64,000 nucleotides of DNA, taken from positions 9,914,001 to 9,978,000 of the forward strand of contig NC_091123.1 of NCBI RefSeq assembly GCF_040183065.1, written 5' to 3'. The stretch's first letter is position 1, and the number at the start of each line of letters is the position of its first letter. The DNA is from Periplaneta americana. Taxonomy: Eukaryota > Arthropoda > Insecta > Blattodea > Blattidae. Positions 31,877 to 43,677 of this stretch are shown here, one piece after another. The notes under the pieces were generated by a model. The model was not told where the DNA came from and ran no database searches. It saw only the letters and a program-made list of their open reading frames with translations. Position numbers and translations under genes: made by a program.

Positions 31877-33289
31877 GTGAGTGTAGATGGCTCCAGTCGT
31901 AACATGGTAGTCTTGTTAACTTACTTAGGATTTTTTTGTTGTTGTAATTTCCACATTCATATTTAATGTGCAAATTGCCATCCAAATCGTGGACATTCTT
32001 TTTTGTATTAGTATTGTAAATCAGACTTCTCTTTTCATTTCACCGCGTTAACATTATGTAGTTTTTCTTTGAATAGAAATCTTCGAATTTCACAACTTCA
32101 GATTTCTGGTTACGAAAACTCACAACTTCATACATTCGGATTTGTGTATGAAAATCGAACATCTTAATGTTAGTTTTAACATAACTTGTTTTAGGATACT
32201 TTTGGTAGCGAAAATAATTATTGTTAAATTCTACCTGGGAGACTTTGAAGAGTAAAATTAGACGATAGTTCAAAACCATACAATTTAATATTTTGACAGG
32301 AGGCCGTTTAAGTCAGGTCGTGGTTCGAGGCATTATATTGAATAGATTTAAAGAAAATCTTGCATATTTAAAGACTATATTAATAATAGATTGGGCTCAT
32401 AGTACTTTAGGCCTAATAAATCCAGTCTTACGTAACGTCTGCGAAGGAAGTTGTTGGAAAGCTAAGATTTTACACAAAATATTTATGATTGTGTACCATC
32501 GTACTGAAATAGATAAATACTTGCTATTGCATAGATTATCTATTGTATGTGAAGTGGGTGTGGTTTACAGGGATTGTATGCATTAAAATATATTGGAATA
32601 GTGAAACTGTTTTTGTCGTATTTTTTACAGTATTTTCTGAACATGTGTGACACGAATTTTTCTAACGCTTGATCGATAGGAAGAGGGTTATTCTGTTTAC
32701 TACCCTTAATTTTGCGAAAGTTTTAAGTTAAAATTGACAAATTTACCTGTATTTAATAATATCATGAATTGTCACTTCACTGTAATCTGTAGAACTGTCA
32801 CATTAATGTGACAGATGGAATGATTGAAGCAACAGATTTTCACTGAAGTGTCATTATCCTTAACATCCCCGATTACGATGCGCAGATTGGGTGCGTAACA
32901 CGAAGTGATGAAATGTAGGCATAATAAATTCCACGTTGGTATATAATATGTAAACTTTGTGGAAAGATCTCTAAACATTAACTGAAGTTCTATTCTGAGC
33001 ATAAGATAGCTCAATCAAACCTAACCAAGAAAAATTAATATGCTTGCAACAAGAATAATGTTAGTTGCACCAGTCCGTATGATGACAGAATAAACTAGAC
33101 ATATTTTTTTTTTTACGGAGGAGGGGCTAGAAGGCTTGCACCGCAGCCTGAGACTTATTGTGCTTACCACTCTTATTTTGTGAGTGATACTTGTCGCCGA
33201 ACGACCGCGCTCTTGTACGAATACAGGACTTTGCACCGTGAACTTAACTCGGGCTATGGTAATAAGGACCTTATGAATAAACTAATGGC
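31877..33289 (+). other. Start of Abl intron 1, unassigned
   Basis: The consensus donor gtgagt is followed by AT-rich sequence. The 97-residue open frame at 32293-32586 has no recognised motif. Confidence 0.5.
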
Positions 33290-33421
33290 AAAATGAGTCC
33301 AAAGTTCATTGTCGAAAGTTACCCAGGAATTCCTCTTCAATTAACTGTGGGAAAATCTCGGAAAAATCCCAAGCAGGTACTAACTTACCTCAATTAGGAT
33401 TTGAACCCAGGTCCGCTCGTA
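33290..33421 (-). repeat. Diverged SINE-C-like copy
   Basis: 'cgaaagttacccag', 'gaaaatctcggaaaaatccc', 'caggta', 'gatttgaacccaggtccgct' follow the order of the SINE-C minus-strand body and head (cgaaagttgcccag, gaaaaccccggaaaaaacct, gaatcgaacccgggccacct). It has diverged strongly. Confidence 0.65.
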
Positions 33422-33934
33422 ATTATATCATAGACGTATTTGTTACATTCTCTACAATATGTAATGTACATGAATACTATAGTAATTAATCAGCGAAAAA
33501 GTGTTGGGCTGTAGTGGAAACGTGGTCCTTCAAATCATATTTGGATAAATATACTGTATAGTGAGTTCGACGATATGGTCAGTTTACTTGCTTTAATTTT
33601 GCTAAAACGTCAAGTTGCAACTGATAAATAGACTTACATTTTAAATGTATTATAGGAATAGTTACTTTGATGTGACATAAAAACTCTTGGTAAAACTGTA
33701 GCCTGTCATGACGGTCTCTCTTAACTTTTTTCTTAAAAAAATGGTCTGATTTTTTGTTTTTCAAAAACGAAAATTACTGAAAAATGGCGGAAAACGTAAG
33801 TTTAAATTTCTAAATTCCTCATGAAATAATACAAACTCAAAATTAAAAAAAAAATGGTTAAAAATGGATAATTTCTAAGGAAGAAATACAAAATAACTTA
33901 TTTTTCACAAACGTAGTACAATATGCGTATAACT

Positions 33935-33970
<36 letters not shown>

Positions 33971-34123
33971 CTTCTTAATGTATCCAGCTGTTTGCTGACA
34001 ACATAAAGTCCACTATAGTCCACTGTAGTCTATTCAGTTGTTGTTTTTCACGAGAAATGAGGGGTATTTTGATCGGTGTTCATTATAGATGCCTGTTGCT
34101 AGTAGCCAGAGTTGGGGTGTAGT
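33422..34123. other. Unassigned intronic DNA with an (ATA)n run
   Basis: A trinucleotide run (ATA/AAT) lies at 33935-33967. The rest is unassigned. Confidence 0.5.
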
Positions 34124-34640
34124 CTATATATACTGTAGGGCTGTGTCTTCTGCAACCGGTATTGATGATTTTAACTTACTTCTTTTGTGGTTTATGGATG
34201 GACAGTATAGAAGAATGTGTTCCAGATCTTCATCATGATTATTACACCACAGACAAGTAGGATTATCAGAAATGTGAAATCGGTGTAGGTACAATTGTGT
34301 GACAGTGTGACCTGTTCTGGCTCTTGTTAAAAATGTTTGAACATATCTGGGCAAGTTTTTGTACATTTCCAGGTCATTTGGTTTCTTTTGTACGGACTAC
34401 AAAAATTTTTCCTTTGTCAGAAGAGAGCCAATTGTTGAACCACAGGTTTGTAAAATGAGACTTTACTGAAGCAAAAGCACTGGATAGAGATATCACTTGA
34501 AGAGGTCTTGGTTGCAGATATGTTGTTTTTCTTTGAAATATCAGGAATTTTTAGCAAGTACGAATGAAATGGTATACAATTGAAATGACGAAAGTTGCAC
34601 TTTAATATAGCTGGTCCTTTCACTGATTCCACAGCAAGGC
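34124..34640 (-). mobile_element. LINE (family 5) 3' coding fragment
   Basis: The minus strand encodes YVQTFLTRARTGHTVTQLYL, HRFHISDNPTCLWCNNHDED, LEHILLYCPSI and a stop at 34124-34126. This 'RTGH...YL.RF.I.D.P.C.WC....EDLEHIL..CP' block follows RNase H in several non-LTR proteins. Upstream to about 34640 a frame-shifted segment (CNFRHFNCIPFHSYLLKIPD) may belong to the same element. Confidence 0.75.
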
Positions 34641-34939
34641 GATTCCTCTCCGTAAGATCCCTGTATTTGAATTAAATAATAGTCGGATGTTTGGCGAGCA
34701 CGGCAAAGAACTCGCAATGTTCACCTGAAAGCTCTTGTGAACCAATTACGTACGCAAATTGAGGTAACAGAACGAACAGACCCGCGTGTGAGTCGTGTGC
34801 GAACCGATCAGTAAAGCGGTAAGAGTAAGTAAACGAAGTGAAATGGGCCCCGTATTTCAAATCTTCAAGAAGTGTCGAGTGTCATTCTGACTCGAAAAAA
34901 AAAAAAAACCAGAGATGCTAGGTATGTCGAAACTCTTAG

Positions 34940-35560
34940 TTATTGCAAATCTGGCTTTTAGGTTTAGCTCCCTGTGAAGCAGACTTGAATAATTTAAAGG
35001 GAAAAATTGTTCCGGGACCGGCATCGATCCCGAGACCTTTTGCTTAGCGCAAGAATTCTCTACCGACTGAGCTACCCAGGAACTACACGCGACACCGTCT
35101 CAATTTTTCCCTTTATGCCCACACACCTCAAGTTGTCTGACAAGGTGCCAGATATCCAACTTTCAGTGCACACACATTCTGTGTGACTTGAATTGTGGTT
35201 TTCTGTTAACGTATCTATAATGACGTAGATTCATATTATGCAAATCTGGCTTTCAGGTATAGCTCCCTGTGTAACAGACTTGAATAATTTCAAGAGAAAA
35301 AAATGTTCCATGACCGGATAGAGGTACGTTAACAGAAAACCACAATCCAAGTCACACAGAGTTTGTGTGCACTCAAAGTTGGGTTTCTGGCGCCTTGTCA
35401 AACCACTTGAGGTGTGTGGATATAAAGGGAAAAATTGAGACGATGTCGGGTGTAGTTCCTGGGTAGCTCAGTCGGTAGAGCATTCGTGCGCTATGCGAAG
35501 GGTCCCGGGATCTATACCCGGTCCCGGAACAATCTTTTGCTTGAAATGATTCTCTTAGCT
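34940..35560. repeat. Complex inverted repeat built from SINE-E (tRNA-like) units
   Basis: A tRNA-like head is present twice in opposite orientation: minus strand at about 35014-35085 and plus strand at 35459-35530 (cctgggtagctcagtcggta, gatcnatncccggtcccgg). Their upstream flanks (ttaacagaaaaccacaat, gtgtgtggatataaaggg) are inverted copies facing each other. A segment starting gcaaatctggctt is also present twice in direct orientation, at 34944 and 35240. Confidence 0.8.
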
Positions 35561-35830
35561 CTTGTTTAAAAGCCAAGCATTTTTAAAAATCCAATCACAG
35601 GTCCAATTTCCGGACATTTGCGTTGATTTTGAAAATTCATCCCTGACGTTAATTTAACCCTTAAAAGTGAGGACGTATGGTAACACTACTGAGACATTGT
35701 TCAGGTGCGAAAAGAATGTTTTTGTCTGCCTATGGATGGATTCTTCAGCGTTGACGTACGCAGAATTTTGTCAAGGGGGGTCATTATTAAACTTGTTAAC
35801 AATTTACATTATCGATATTTTGAATTTTAT
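35561..35830. other. Unassigned intronic DNA
   Basis: No feature recognised. Confidence 0.4.
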
Positions 35831-35832
35831 GA

Positions 35833-35879
<47 letters not shown>

Positions 35880-36150
35880 CGAAGACACAAGGAATCAGTG
35901 GGAAGTTGAGGAGATGACTGCATACGTCCAACATTATCAACGTAAATGGAGAAACCACCTTCTTAGGATGCCTGAACATCGTTTACCAAAGAGACTATTG
36001 TATTACCATCCACGAGGACGAAGAGATTTAGGCAGACCTCACCGACGTTGGACGAACCAATTCCATTTGTAGTTCACAGACGGGAAACAACCCAAAACTG
36101 TGTGTTGGCAGAAGAGGAAGATTATTATTATTATTATTATTATTATTGTG
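35831..36150 (+). mobile_element. LINE 3' end (family 6) bounded by (ATT)n runs
   Basis: Between (TTA)n at 35834-35880 and (ATT)n at 36120-36148 the plus strand encodes QWEVEEMTAYVQHYQRKWRN, HLLRMPEHRLPKRLLYYHPR, GRRDLGRPHRRW. This is the usual C-terminal 'W..H..RM...R.PK....Y.P.GRR..GRP..RW' of several LINE proteins. It is 5' truncated. Confidence 0.82.
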
Positions 36151-36561
36151 TTACGGTATATTTAATAATATTATTCATGAATATCCTTATAAGATTTTTG
36201 AAACGTAATTTTTTCGTAGCCATCTATAAAAAAAAAGTTAAATTTCATATTGTGTCGGCCTCATTTTATTACAAGGTCGGTACTAGGCGGTAGGTCTGTC
36301 TATAATAAAGATAGCATTGTTATAATTCGAAAGTGCCGCAGCACCAAGCACAGAGATAATATAGAAGGAGGGATAGGAGGACTACGCCTTATGTCGATGT
36401 AGATTTTGTTACTCTGACAGTGAAAAATTAGAGAAGGGAAATCAGTTATTGATAAAAAAAATACTTAAATCGAAATAGGCCTATGTCATTGTTTTAAGTT
36501 CAAGGAGGGGGGTTTCAAACCCGGTAACCCCCCCCCTTGCTTACGCTCCTGGATTCTTGAA
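36151..36561. other. Unassigned intronic DNA
   Basis: AT-rich, with a short run of C at about 36528-36536. Confidence 0.4.
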
Positions 36562-37244
36562 CAGTAGAACCCTGATTATCCGTCACGCTATTAACCGATT
36601 GGCGGATTATCCGACGTCTTTTTTTTTTTTTGCTACAGAAATATATAAAGTAAGTACTGCACATTATATTAACACGTTTTTTCTAGAGAGTATTATTACA
36701 AGCATTTACCCTTACACAGTATGGTCTATTGTAAGAGTTGTGAGCTTACTTTATATAGGTACCCCATAACTTACATATAAAATGTCTACTACGGGTATGA
36801 AAAGAAATCGTGTTGTGCTAAGTATAGAAAAAAAAAAACGTGCAAATCATTGTGTAGTTTGGGGAAAGAGAAACTGTGATTCACCTCGCATCAGAATACG
36901 ACACTGGAGTTACAACTGTGTGCAATTTAATAAAAATTAAGGATATAGTGTATAAAGTGTATAAGTTTACAACACGAGACCTCCACTATTCCTATCTTTC
37001 CACAGACAGCCATTACAATGAGTTTCTTTGCCCCTTAAAAATCCGTCGTTGACGGCCAGACTTAAATTAGTGAACTTTTGATCCTCTACCTAGCGTGTTA
37101 AATACAAGATCATGGAGGAAAATACGAAAGTGTAAGTATTATTGAATTAATTCACGAAAATCTTTTATGGTATGGATTATCCGATTTTTTCGATTACCGT
37201 TCAGCCCACCCCCTTCATTACCACGGATAATAGAGGTTCTACAG
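36562..37244. mobile_element. pogo/Tigger-like transposon remnant
   Basis: The ends are CAGTAGAACCCTGATTATCC and, complement at the right, CTGTAGAACCTCTATTATCC followed by G, the classic pogo-type inverted repeat. Inside, at 36783-36990, frames give MSTTGMKRNRVVLSIEKK and, after a frameshift, LGKRETVIHLASEYDTGVTT VCNLIK, resembling the pogo-type N-terminal helix-turn-helix. The catalytic region is deleted. The TA target duplication is preserved only on the right. Confidence 0.8.
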
Positions 37245-37379
37245 TATATGTATAATTCCAGTTCTCTATGTAGTTGTGAATTACTGATAAACCAAGGTAC
37301 ATTAACAGCAATTCGTAATGTATTTCGGTTTAAAACGATTGTATTCTTGAATTTTTTTATAATTCATGATATGATGCAT

Positions 37380-37660
37380 ACGGGTAGGGGGTTTGGTCTC
37401 CCAGTCATGTTTTCCGGGGTGAGCGCTGTTCCGAGTGGGAGGGTGTTTACGAAGCCCAGAAGGTCACACAGTAGGCAGAGGCTGTTGGCACTGGCCGGTC
37501 GACCGGACTGGTTGCATACAGGAATGTTGCGGAATCGAGTTCGCCTCTGGACGGCCGCCAGCATCAACCCTCCGGCAGCCTCCCCACAACTCACCACCAG
37601 GAAATGGTTACGGAATCGGATTTTGTTCGGGACTATAAGGGGCGCTCAGTAAGGTTTTTT
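37380..37660. other. GC-rich island of unknown nature
   Basis: Against an AT-rich background this stretch is GC-rich and open in more than one frame (plus 37167-37652, minus 37364-37597). A possible motif is ENMTGRPNPL on the minus strand. It does not match a family I recognise; a 5' part of a LINE is possible. Confidence 0.35.
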
Positions 37661-37917
37661 TACGTTAGTTTCACATAATCATAACAAAATATCGGTGTAT
37701 GAATACAGTTTACAATTTATGCTCATATGAACTGTTTTCAGAAAAGGGGGGAGGGTGATAGTAGGAGGAAGAAGAATAAATAGCGTAAGATTTGCTGATA
37801 ATATGGCGTTGTTAGCAGAAGGAGACGTGATACTAAGGGATGTCCTAAATCAGGGTTGGCCAACTTAATACTTCTCGGAGGCCAAATTTAATTTAGGCAA
37901 CTTTTTTTTTATTTTAG

Positions 37918-38158
37918 TAGCTTATTTTACAACGCTTTATCAACATCTTAGGTTATTTAACGTCTGAATGAGATGAAGATGATAATGCCGGTGAAATGAA
38001 TCCGGAGTCCAACACCGAAAGTTGCCCAGCATTTGCTCGTATTGGGTTGGGCGAAAACCCCGGAAAAAACCTCAACCAGGTAACTTGCCCCAACCGGGAA
38101 TCGAACCCGGGCCACCTGGTTTCGCGGCCAGACGCGCTAACCGTTACTCCACAGGTGT
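37918..38158 (-). mobile_element. SINE-C copy, full length
   Basis: On the minus strand the head is ccacacctgtggagtaacgg and the B-box region 'gggttcgattcccggttg'; the plus-strand end is 'ttattttacaacgctttatc'. The order of body motifs matches the 23.8 and 47.6 kb copies. Confidence 0.9.
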
Positions 38159-39520
38159 GGACTTTTTTTTTTAAGGCAACTTCATTAAGTGTCAGATCAT
38201 ACCATAGGTTTAGTTTTATCCACGAGAAAAGAAAAATACAAGTTATGATTAGACCTCGGATTTTTAGGCACCAAAAATAGGTCCTGAATTTATCAAAATA
38301 GGCACTAAAACCTATATTTAGGCACCTAAAGATACAATTTCAAGCAGCTAAAAATACTATTTTATGCAGCTAAAATGTAATTACAGTAACTATAAAAAAT
38401 GCAATTAATTAGTGAGTATTAAGCATTACGGTATACAGTGACAAAAACATTAAAAAAAGTAAAGTTGCCTATTTCGTATTGTACGTGACATTAATTTGTG
38501 AATAAACAGTTCGCTTTATGCAAAAAAAGACAAAAACATAAATTGTTCATCTTTTTAATATCTATCGCGAAATTTATAGTAAACCTTAAAATTTTAAAGA
38601 GATATGAAAACATCGGCAACGAAACTTTCCACACAATTTATTTTTTATTTGTTAACTATGGATTGTAGAGAAATATTTCATTAGAAGTATTGATTCTATT
38701 TCATGCAAAGAACCTCCAGTTAAAATTTGTGCACTCAAACCTCTAACACCCTGTATTTTGCATAATCATTTTCTCAAATAAAGTTCCGCTGTGCCGCCAG
38801 TAGTAAAGGCGTGGGCATCACCACTTAAAAGATTCGTCCTAAAAGACCACTGCTTTCTCCTAAGCTTGAGAACCCTGTAATACAGTATGAATTTGAGAGC
38901 ATAATAAGTTTTAAGAATGAAAATGTTTCAGTGCCTGGATACGTGGAGAAACTATTCATAGCGAAGGTCGGCAGTTTACAACCAGTTTAATGCAAATATG
39001 CGATAGCATTGCTCGAAGATTTGACATTTCCTGTGCCGCAAGGAACAGAGCGGGCGAAAAATGGAGTTACGACACCTGCTGTAATATAATATAAAAGACC
39101 CACGATAAGAAACTGAAATATAAAATACCGGTACCGGATCTTCAGTAATGGTATCGAAGATCGTGGAGATATGTTAATGAATAATTGCAGTTGGACAGAC
39201 TACCCATTTTAGTTTTGTATCGTAATGTATTTTTGGCATTTCAGTACTATATACATAACTTATAATGCGTCGTACACACATGTGTATACATTATGCATCA
39301 GTACGGAATGCAGATACTTGTATGTAGAACGTCTAATAATAGTGAGGCACACTCATTCAGAAATGTTTCGCCTGTGCTTAAAGGCGAATTCCTTCCAGCT
39401 CTAATATTTTTTGGGCAGCAGATAGTATTTTAAACTTGACTCTCTTCTAAATCTATTAAAAACATTTGCTCTAATTTCAACTTCTAAAAACAAAAATCTG
39501 TATAGTACTGGTAATAACAA
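38159..39520. other. Unassigned intronic DNA with 'taggcacc' motifs
   Basis: At 38256-38340 the short motif 'taggcac' recurs four times (ttttaggcacc, aataggcact, tttaggcacc) in an AT-rich setting. No gene or element was recognised in the remainder. Confidence 0.45.
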
Positions 39521-39573
<53 letters not shown>

Positions 39574-39580
39574 TGATGAT
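39521..39580. repeat. (AAT)n/(ATG)n microsatellite
   Basis: About 17 AAT repeats followed by a few ATG repeats. Next to it at 39611-39703 is a diverged 35-bp tandem (acttgtggtcgccgatta). Confidence 0.95.
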
Positions 39581-39941
39581 GAGATAGGGTTTAGGAACTG
39601 TTGTCATATACTATTTCGTCACCAGATTTGTGGTTATCGATTAAATTTTCTCCATCGGACTTGTGGTCGCCGATTACAGTATATTTTCGCCACCGGCCAC
39701 AATAATTAATGTTTTTAAAATTAATTTTTTAAGCGTGGTTTTTCACGATAATTGAGCTCATCAAACAAGTGAGATTCAACAATGTTTGATCTGGTAGCTC
39801 AGTTTGCTTCATAGTGGGAACTGTTTTAAGAACTTTTTATAGACTACAATGTTCCCAATGTAGAGAATCTCAATGTCACCAAAGTGATGAGTGATTTTAG
39901 GTAATGAAATAACAGTTAATGTTTTTAATTTTTTAATTTTA

Positions 39942-40440
39942 CTTGGTTATTTAACGACGCTGTATCAACTATGAGGTTATTTAGCGTTGATGAGATTGAT
40001 GATAGCGAGATGATATTTGGCGAGATGAGGCCGAGGATTCGCCATAGGTTAATTGACATTTGCCTTATGGTTGGGGATTTTTTTAAAATTTAATTTATGT
40101 TTTATTTAACGACGCTCGCAACTGTGGAGGTTATATCATTGTCGCCGGATGTGCCGGAATTTTATCCCGCAGGAGTTTTTACACGTCAGTAAATCTACTG
40201 ACATGAGCCTGTCGCATTTAAGCACACTTAAATGCCATCGACTTGGCCCGGCATCGAACCCGCAACCTTGGGCATAGAAGGCCAGCGCTATACTAACTCG
40301 CCAACCAGGTCGATATGGTTGGGGAAAACCTCGAAAAAATCCAACCAGGTAATCAGCCCAAGCGGGAATCGAACCTCGCCCTAACGCAACTCCGGATCGG
40401 CAGGCAAGCGCCTTAGCCGACTGAGCTACGCTGGTGGCTC
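39942..40440 (-). mobile_element. SINE-A interrupted by a SINE-B
   Basis: The minus-strand SINE-A head (gccaccagcgtagctcagtc at 40421-40440) and tail (ggttatttaacgacgctgta at 39944) are separated by 237 bp of SINE-B. Removing the insertion and one copy of its target repeat restores a contiguous body. Confidence 0.92.
40078..40314 (-). mobile_element. SINE-B inserted into SINE-A
   Basis: The 11-bp repeat ATGGTTGGGGA occurs at 40067-40077 and 40315-40325. The element holds the B-family head (complement of ggcatcgaacccgcaacctt) and 'ctgacatgagcctgtcgcat'. It is younger than the host SINE. Confidence 0.92.
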
Positions 40441-40629
40441 AGTTGATGTTCCCAGTTTGATTTTTCAGTCACTAATCAGTGGCAAAAACATGTCCCGAAG
40501 GCCTCTTTCTAGACAACGGAATACGTTAGCAAAAAAAAAAGGGACGTTTCCGTATTTTACGGGACGTATGGGAACTCTTATATCAGACCTACCCGCTAGT
40601 CCTATACTGCTGCGTCCCTAATCTTTTAG

Positions 40630-40812
40630 GGTGCTATGCATAGATATTTCTCTAGCCCGCGCTACGAGCGTGCTAAACTAGCCCCGGCTATCGAGTGATT
40701 ACGTGTACAGGATTCATATCATATCACATCGCTAACACTGGTTTATGAATACGAAAAACGTTAGTTCGCTGATCACCGGAAGCCCGCGCTAAGAATGTCT
40801 ATGAATATGGCC
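40630..40812 (-). mobile_element. Short MITE, copy 1 (family with 55650)
   Basis: The inverted ends are 'ggtgctatgcatagatattt' and, right, 'atgtctatgaatatggccc'. Its interior motifs (gccccggctatc, aacactggtttatgaatacg, aagcccgcgcta) also occur in the 55650-55823 copy in the opposite orientation. Confidence 0.85.
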
Positions 40813-41279
40813 CTTAGTCTCGTTAAATTTCAGTCAACTACTCCAGGTTACGTTGTTTCGTTACGTCACGCTAGGCTAAATAACTTCCAGACGATATTAT
40901 GGTTGCTATAGAAACGCCATTTTTTAACTTTTTGTTCGTAGAAATAAAAATCCGTTCCTTATCCTGGTGCCACTTGGAACACACGCTCAGAGATTCCTCC
41001 CTGATTTGACTTCGTGGGTGTGCTTGTAATGGTGTCAGGATGTCGTTGTCGGGTTGTGAGGAATTGTACAGTTCGGCATAATACAACTGCAACGAAGCAC
41101 GCGATGTATTTGTTTACGGTTAGGGACAGGCGGGGCACTTCGTAAAGTTAACCGGAAGGTCGCTGAAGTAAAGCGATTTCAAAGAAACCGATACAAAGTT
41201 GGAGGGTTAGAATAGACATTCCAGTACACTTACGTTGCATTTTTGCTATTTGTACTGTGTTTGAAAGATCTTTTTTTTT

Positions 41280-41524
41280 AGTTGGTTATTTAACGACTCT
41301 TTATCAACTACTTTGTTATTTAGCTTCGATTGGTTTCTTAGTGATGGCGAGTTAGTATTTGGCAAAATGAGGTGGAGGATTCGCTGACATTCGCCTTATA
41401 ATTGTGGAAAATCTCGGAAAAAACGCAACCAGGTAATCAGTCCAAGCGTGAATCGAACCCACGCCCGAGCGCAACTCCGGGTAGATAGACAAGCGCCTCA
41501 GCCGACTGAGCTACGCCGGTGGCT
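41280..41524 (-). mobile_element. SINE-A copy
   Basis: 'gttggttatttaacgactct' (tail complement) runs through ggattcgctgacattcgcct to cagccgactgagctacgccg, the complement of the tRNA-like head. Confidence 0.88.
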
Positions 41525-41548
41525 GTAACACACGACTTCATGGTGTTA

Positions 41549-41926
41549 AGGCTCATTTACAATGAAAATTAAACATAACCGTAACATAAACACAGAAGTT
41601 TGCGCCCAGGCTACCAAATGGGATCATTCACAATGATTCACATAAGCATTGACATAAACATTACTGTAAGACGTTAACATGAAAGTTTGCAAACTCCAAA
41701 CTTTCATGCTTATGGTTATGCGATTTGCAAACAGAACACAATCGTGGAGCGCTGAAGTATATGACAGAATATGAGGAAATGGCGTCGTTGTTATGTTTCC
41801 ATGGTTACCAAGTATGTTTGCTGTTATGTTTATGTTCCCATCGTGAATGATGGTATGACTTCTTGATTTTACTGTAACGTTAAGTTAACGCTTACGTTAT
41901 GTTTAATTTTCATTGTGAATGAGCCT
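41549..41926. mobile_element. PIF/Harbinger-type MITE with TTA target duplication
   Basis: The ends are AGGCTCATTTACAATGAAAA (left) and AGGCTCATTCACAATGAAAA (right, complement), continuing attaaacataac. The direct repeats TTA at 41546-41548 and 41927-41929 fit the Harbinger target. No coding. Confidence 0.87.
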
Positions 41927-42082
41927 TTACATTTCATTGGAGGCTTTAATGTTTCTACAGACTTGAACCTCTGTTAGGCCTACATTGGACCGATGTTAGA
42001 CTGACGTACCTTTGGAGTTCTTACATAATTTATGTCGATTTGTTTCCAGCATTGTTTGGGACACGAGCGCGCGTAAAAGCAC

Positions 42083-42122
42083 GTACGCACGCAAACACAC
42101 ACACACACGCACGCACATACGC
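42083..42122. repeat. CA-rich simple repeat
   Basis: A degenerate (CA)n/(CG) run (cacacacacacgcacgc). Confidence 0.9.
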
Positions 42123-42457
42123 ATGTTTATATTATTTTTCAAATGATTGAAATGCAAGCAAAAATGTAAATACACAGTGCTAGCCTATGGGATTTTTTTG
42201 TGCATAGGAAACTGAATTTATAGTTGATATCAGCATCGACCGTATGTATTTCCTTCCTTGTGGTCGTTGATTGGCCTTGTGGCAAACGAACTGAATGATA
42301 TAAACCGCAGCACAGTTGATACGAGGAAAAACTACCACACAAATCAAAACATTTGCAACCGGAAACTGTAGCACTTCCAAATGATCTCTTTATAGTTGGT
42401 AAATATTTATTAAATAAATTTAACGACCCTTTTCAACTATAGGTCTCGCTCCATTGA

Positions 42458-42785
42458 GTTGTGTTTAAAGGCATCATGCTTGGATTCATTACGGAATGCG
42501 CGCTGGTTCGAATCCTCGTGGGAGAAGGAATTTTCTCATGAAATTTCGGCCATTGTATGGAACCGGTGTCCATCCAGCTTCGCAATTAATTTGGGAAGAG
42601 CTACGATAATCAGCGAAATCCGGTTTAGAAAACCAGCCATAACGGTTGGAAAGATCATCATGCTGACCACACGATACTTCGTTCTGGTTGAATGATCGTT
42701 AACCTCTGCTGATATATATGGATGAAAAGGCAGTGGCCGGCTAGTGGGCCATGTCCTTCGTGGGCTGTCACGCCTCGGATGTATT
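42458..42785 (+). mobile_element. SINE-F copy
   Basis: The head region 'gcgcgctggttcgaatcctc' resembles a tRNA B-box. The body has catgaaatttcggccattgt, ggaaccggtgtccatccagc, agcgaaatccgg, ccagccataacgg and gggctgtcacgcctcggatg, a highly structured, probably tRNA-derived unit. The assignment is by architecture, and only one copy is in the window. Confidence 0.7.
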
Positions 42786-43677
42786 TTTTAACAGCAGACA
42801 CTATTAAACAACAGTGAAATGATAAGGTAGCAGTGGTTGTCAATGTTGCCAATTCGATTCTTAAAAACCCTCTAAGATACAGCGCAGAAACCGCTAAATT
42901 GCTATAGCCTATTGTCAATTTAAAAATAAGGTTATTTTACCGTTGTGAGTGTTAAAAAATCGCTAAATCTCTATTTGAGCAATACAAATTTCATAAATTT
43001 TACTCGCTAAACTAACACTGAAAAAACTCTAGATCTAGCTGAAAAGCGCTGAATTGACAACACTGGTGGTGGTATGATCAGTTGTGAAAATGAAACTGTG
43101 TGTTTAGCGCATGTACAATGCTTAGGTTTGTTATATACTAACACAACAAAAAGAAATGTGTAAAAAAATATTTTTGCACGATCATGTTTTTTTTACAGCT
43201 ATTGTTGTTAGGCCTTGAAAGTTATAATTCCCACACAGAAACTTGTTGCTAGGGAAACCATTCTTCATAACATAAAACTATACTGAAATCGACCCATTAC
43301 AGTGCACTTATTGTTACTTAGTTACCTTTACAGTGTAGTTTTGCGAAGGCTTTGGAATGATTTTGCTCTAAATTTGCAATACAAAATATATTGTATTTAC
43401 AGTTTTAAAAATGTGATTGTGCAAAAAATGTTGTACAGTACTCTTTTGCTCGTTTTTCAAATTCTTCCTCGATTTTGTAAAAAGCACTTCCCAACCTTGT
43501 ATCGTAACCACATTTTCAGCAAGAGTATGCAACGAAAACTAAGCAATAATGTAGGAGAACGAGTGTTTTATTACCAATTTTGAAAGTGATTTCTGTCTTT
43601 AAATTCAAACATTTTCTTCACGATTTACATTTTTAAGTACCGATTTCTTTCATGATTTACATATTTAAATAACTATA
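42786..43677. other. Unassigned intronic DNA
   Basis: A 93-residue open frame at 43302-43583 (YSVVLRRLWNDFALNLQ...) has no recognised motif. No repeat family was seen. Confidence 0.4.

Noticed and set aside
37167-37652. 161-residue open frame spanning AT-rich and GC-rich parts
   Set aside because: Base composition changes abruptly inside the frame and no domain is visible; only the GC-rich part was noted.
37997-38160. Open frame with NPESNTESCPAFARIGLGEN
   Set aside because: This is a translated SINE-C on the opposite strand, and the same peptide-like string arises from other copies.
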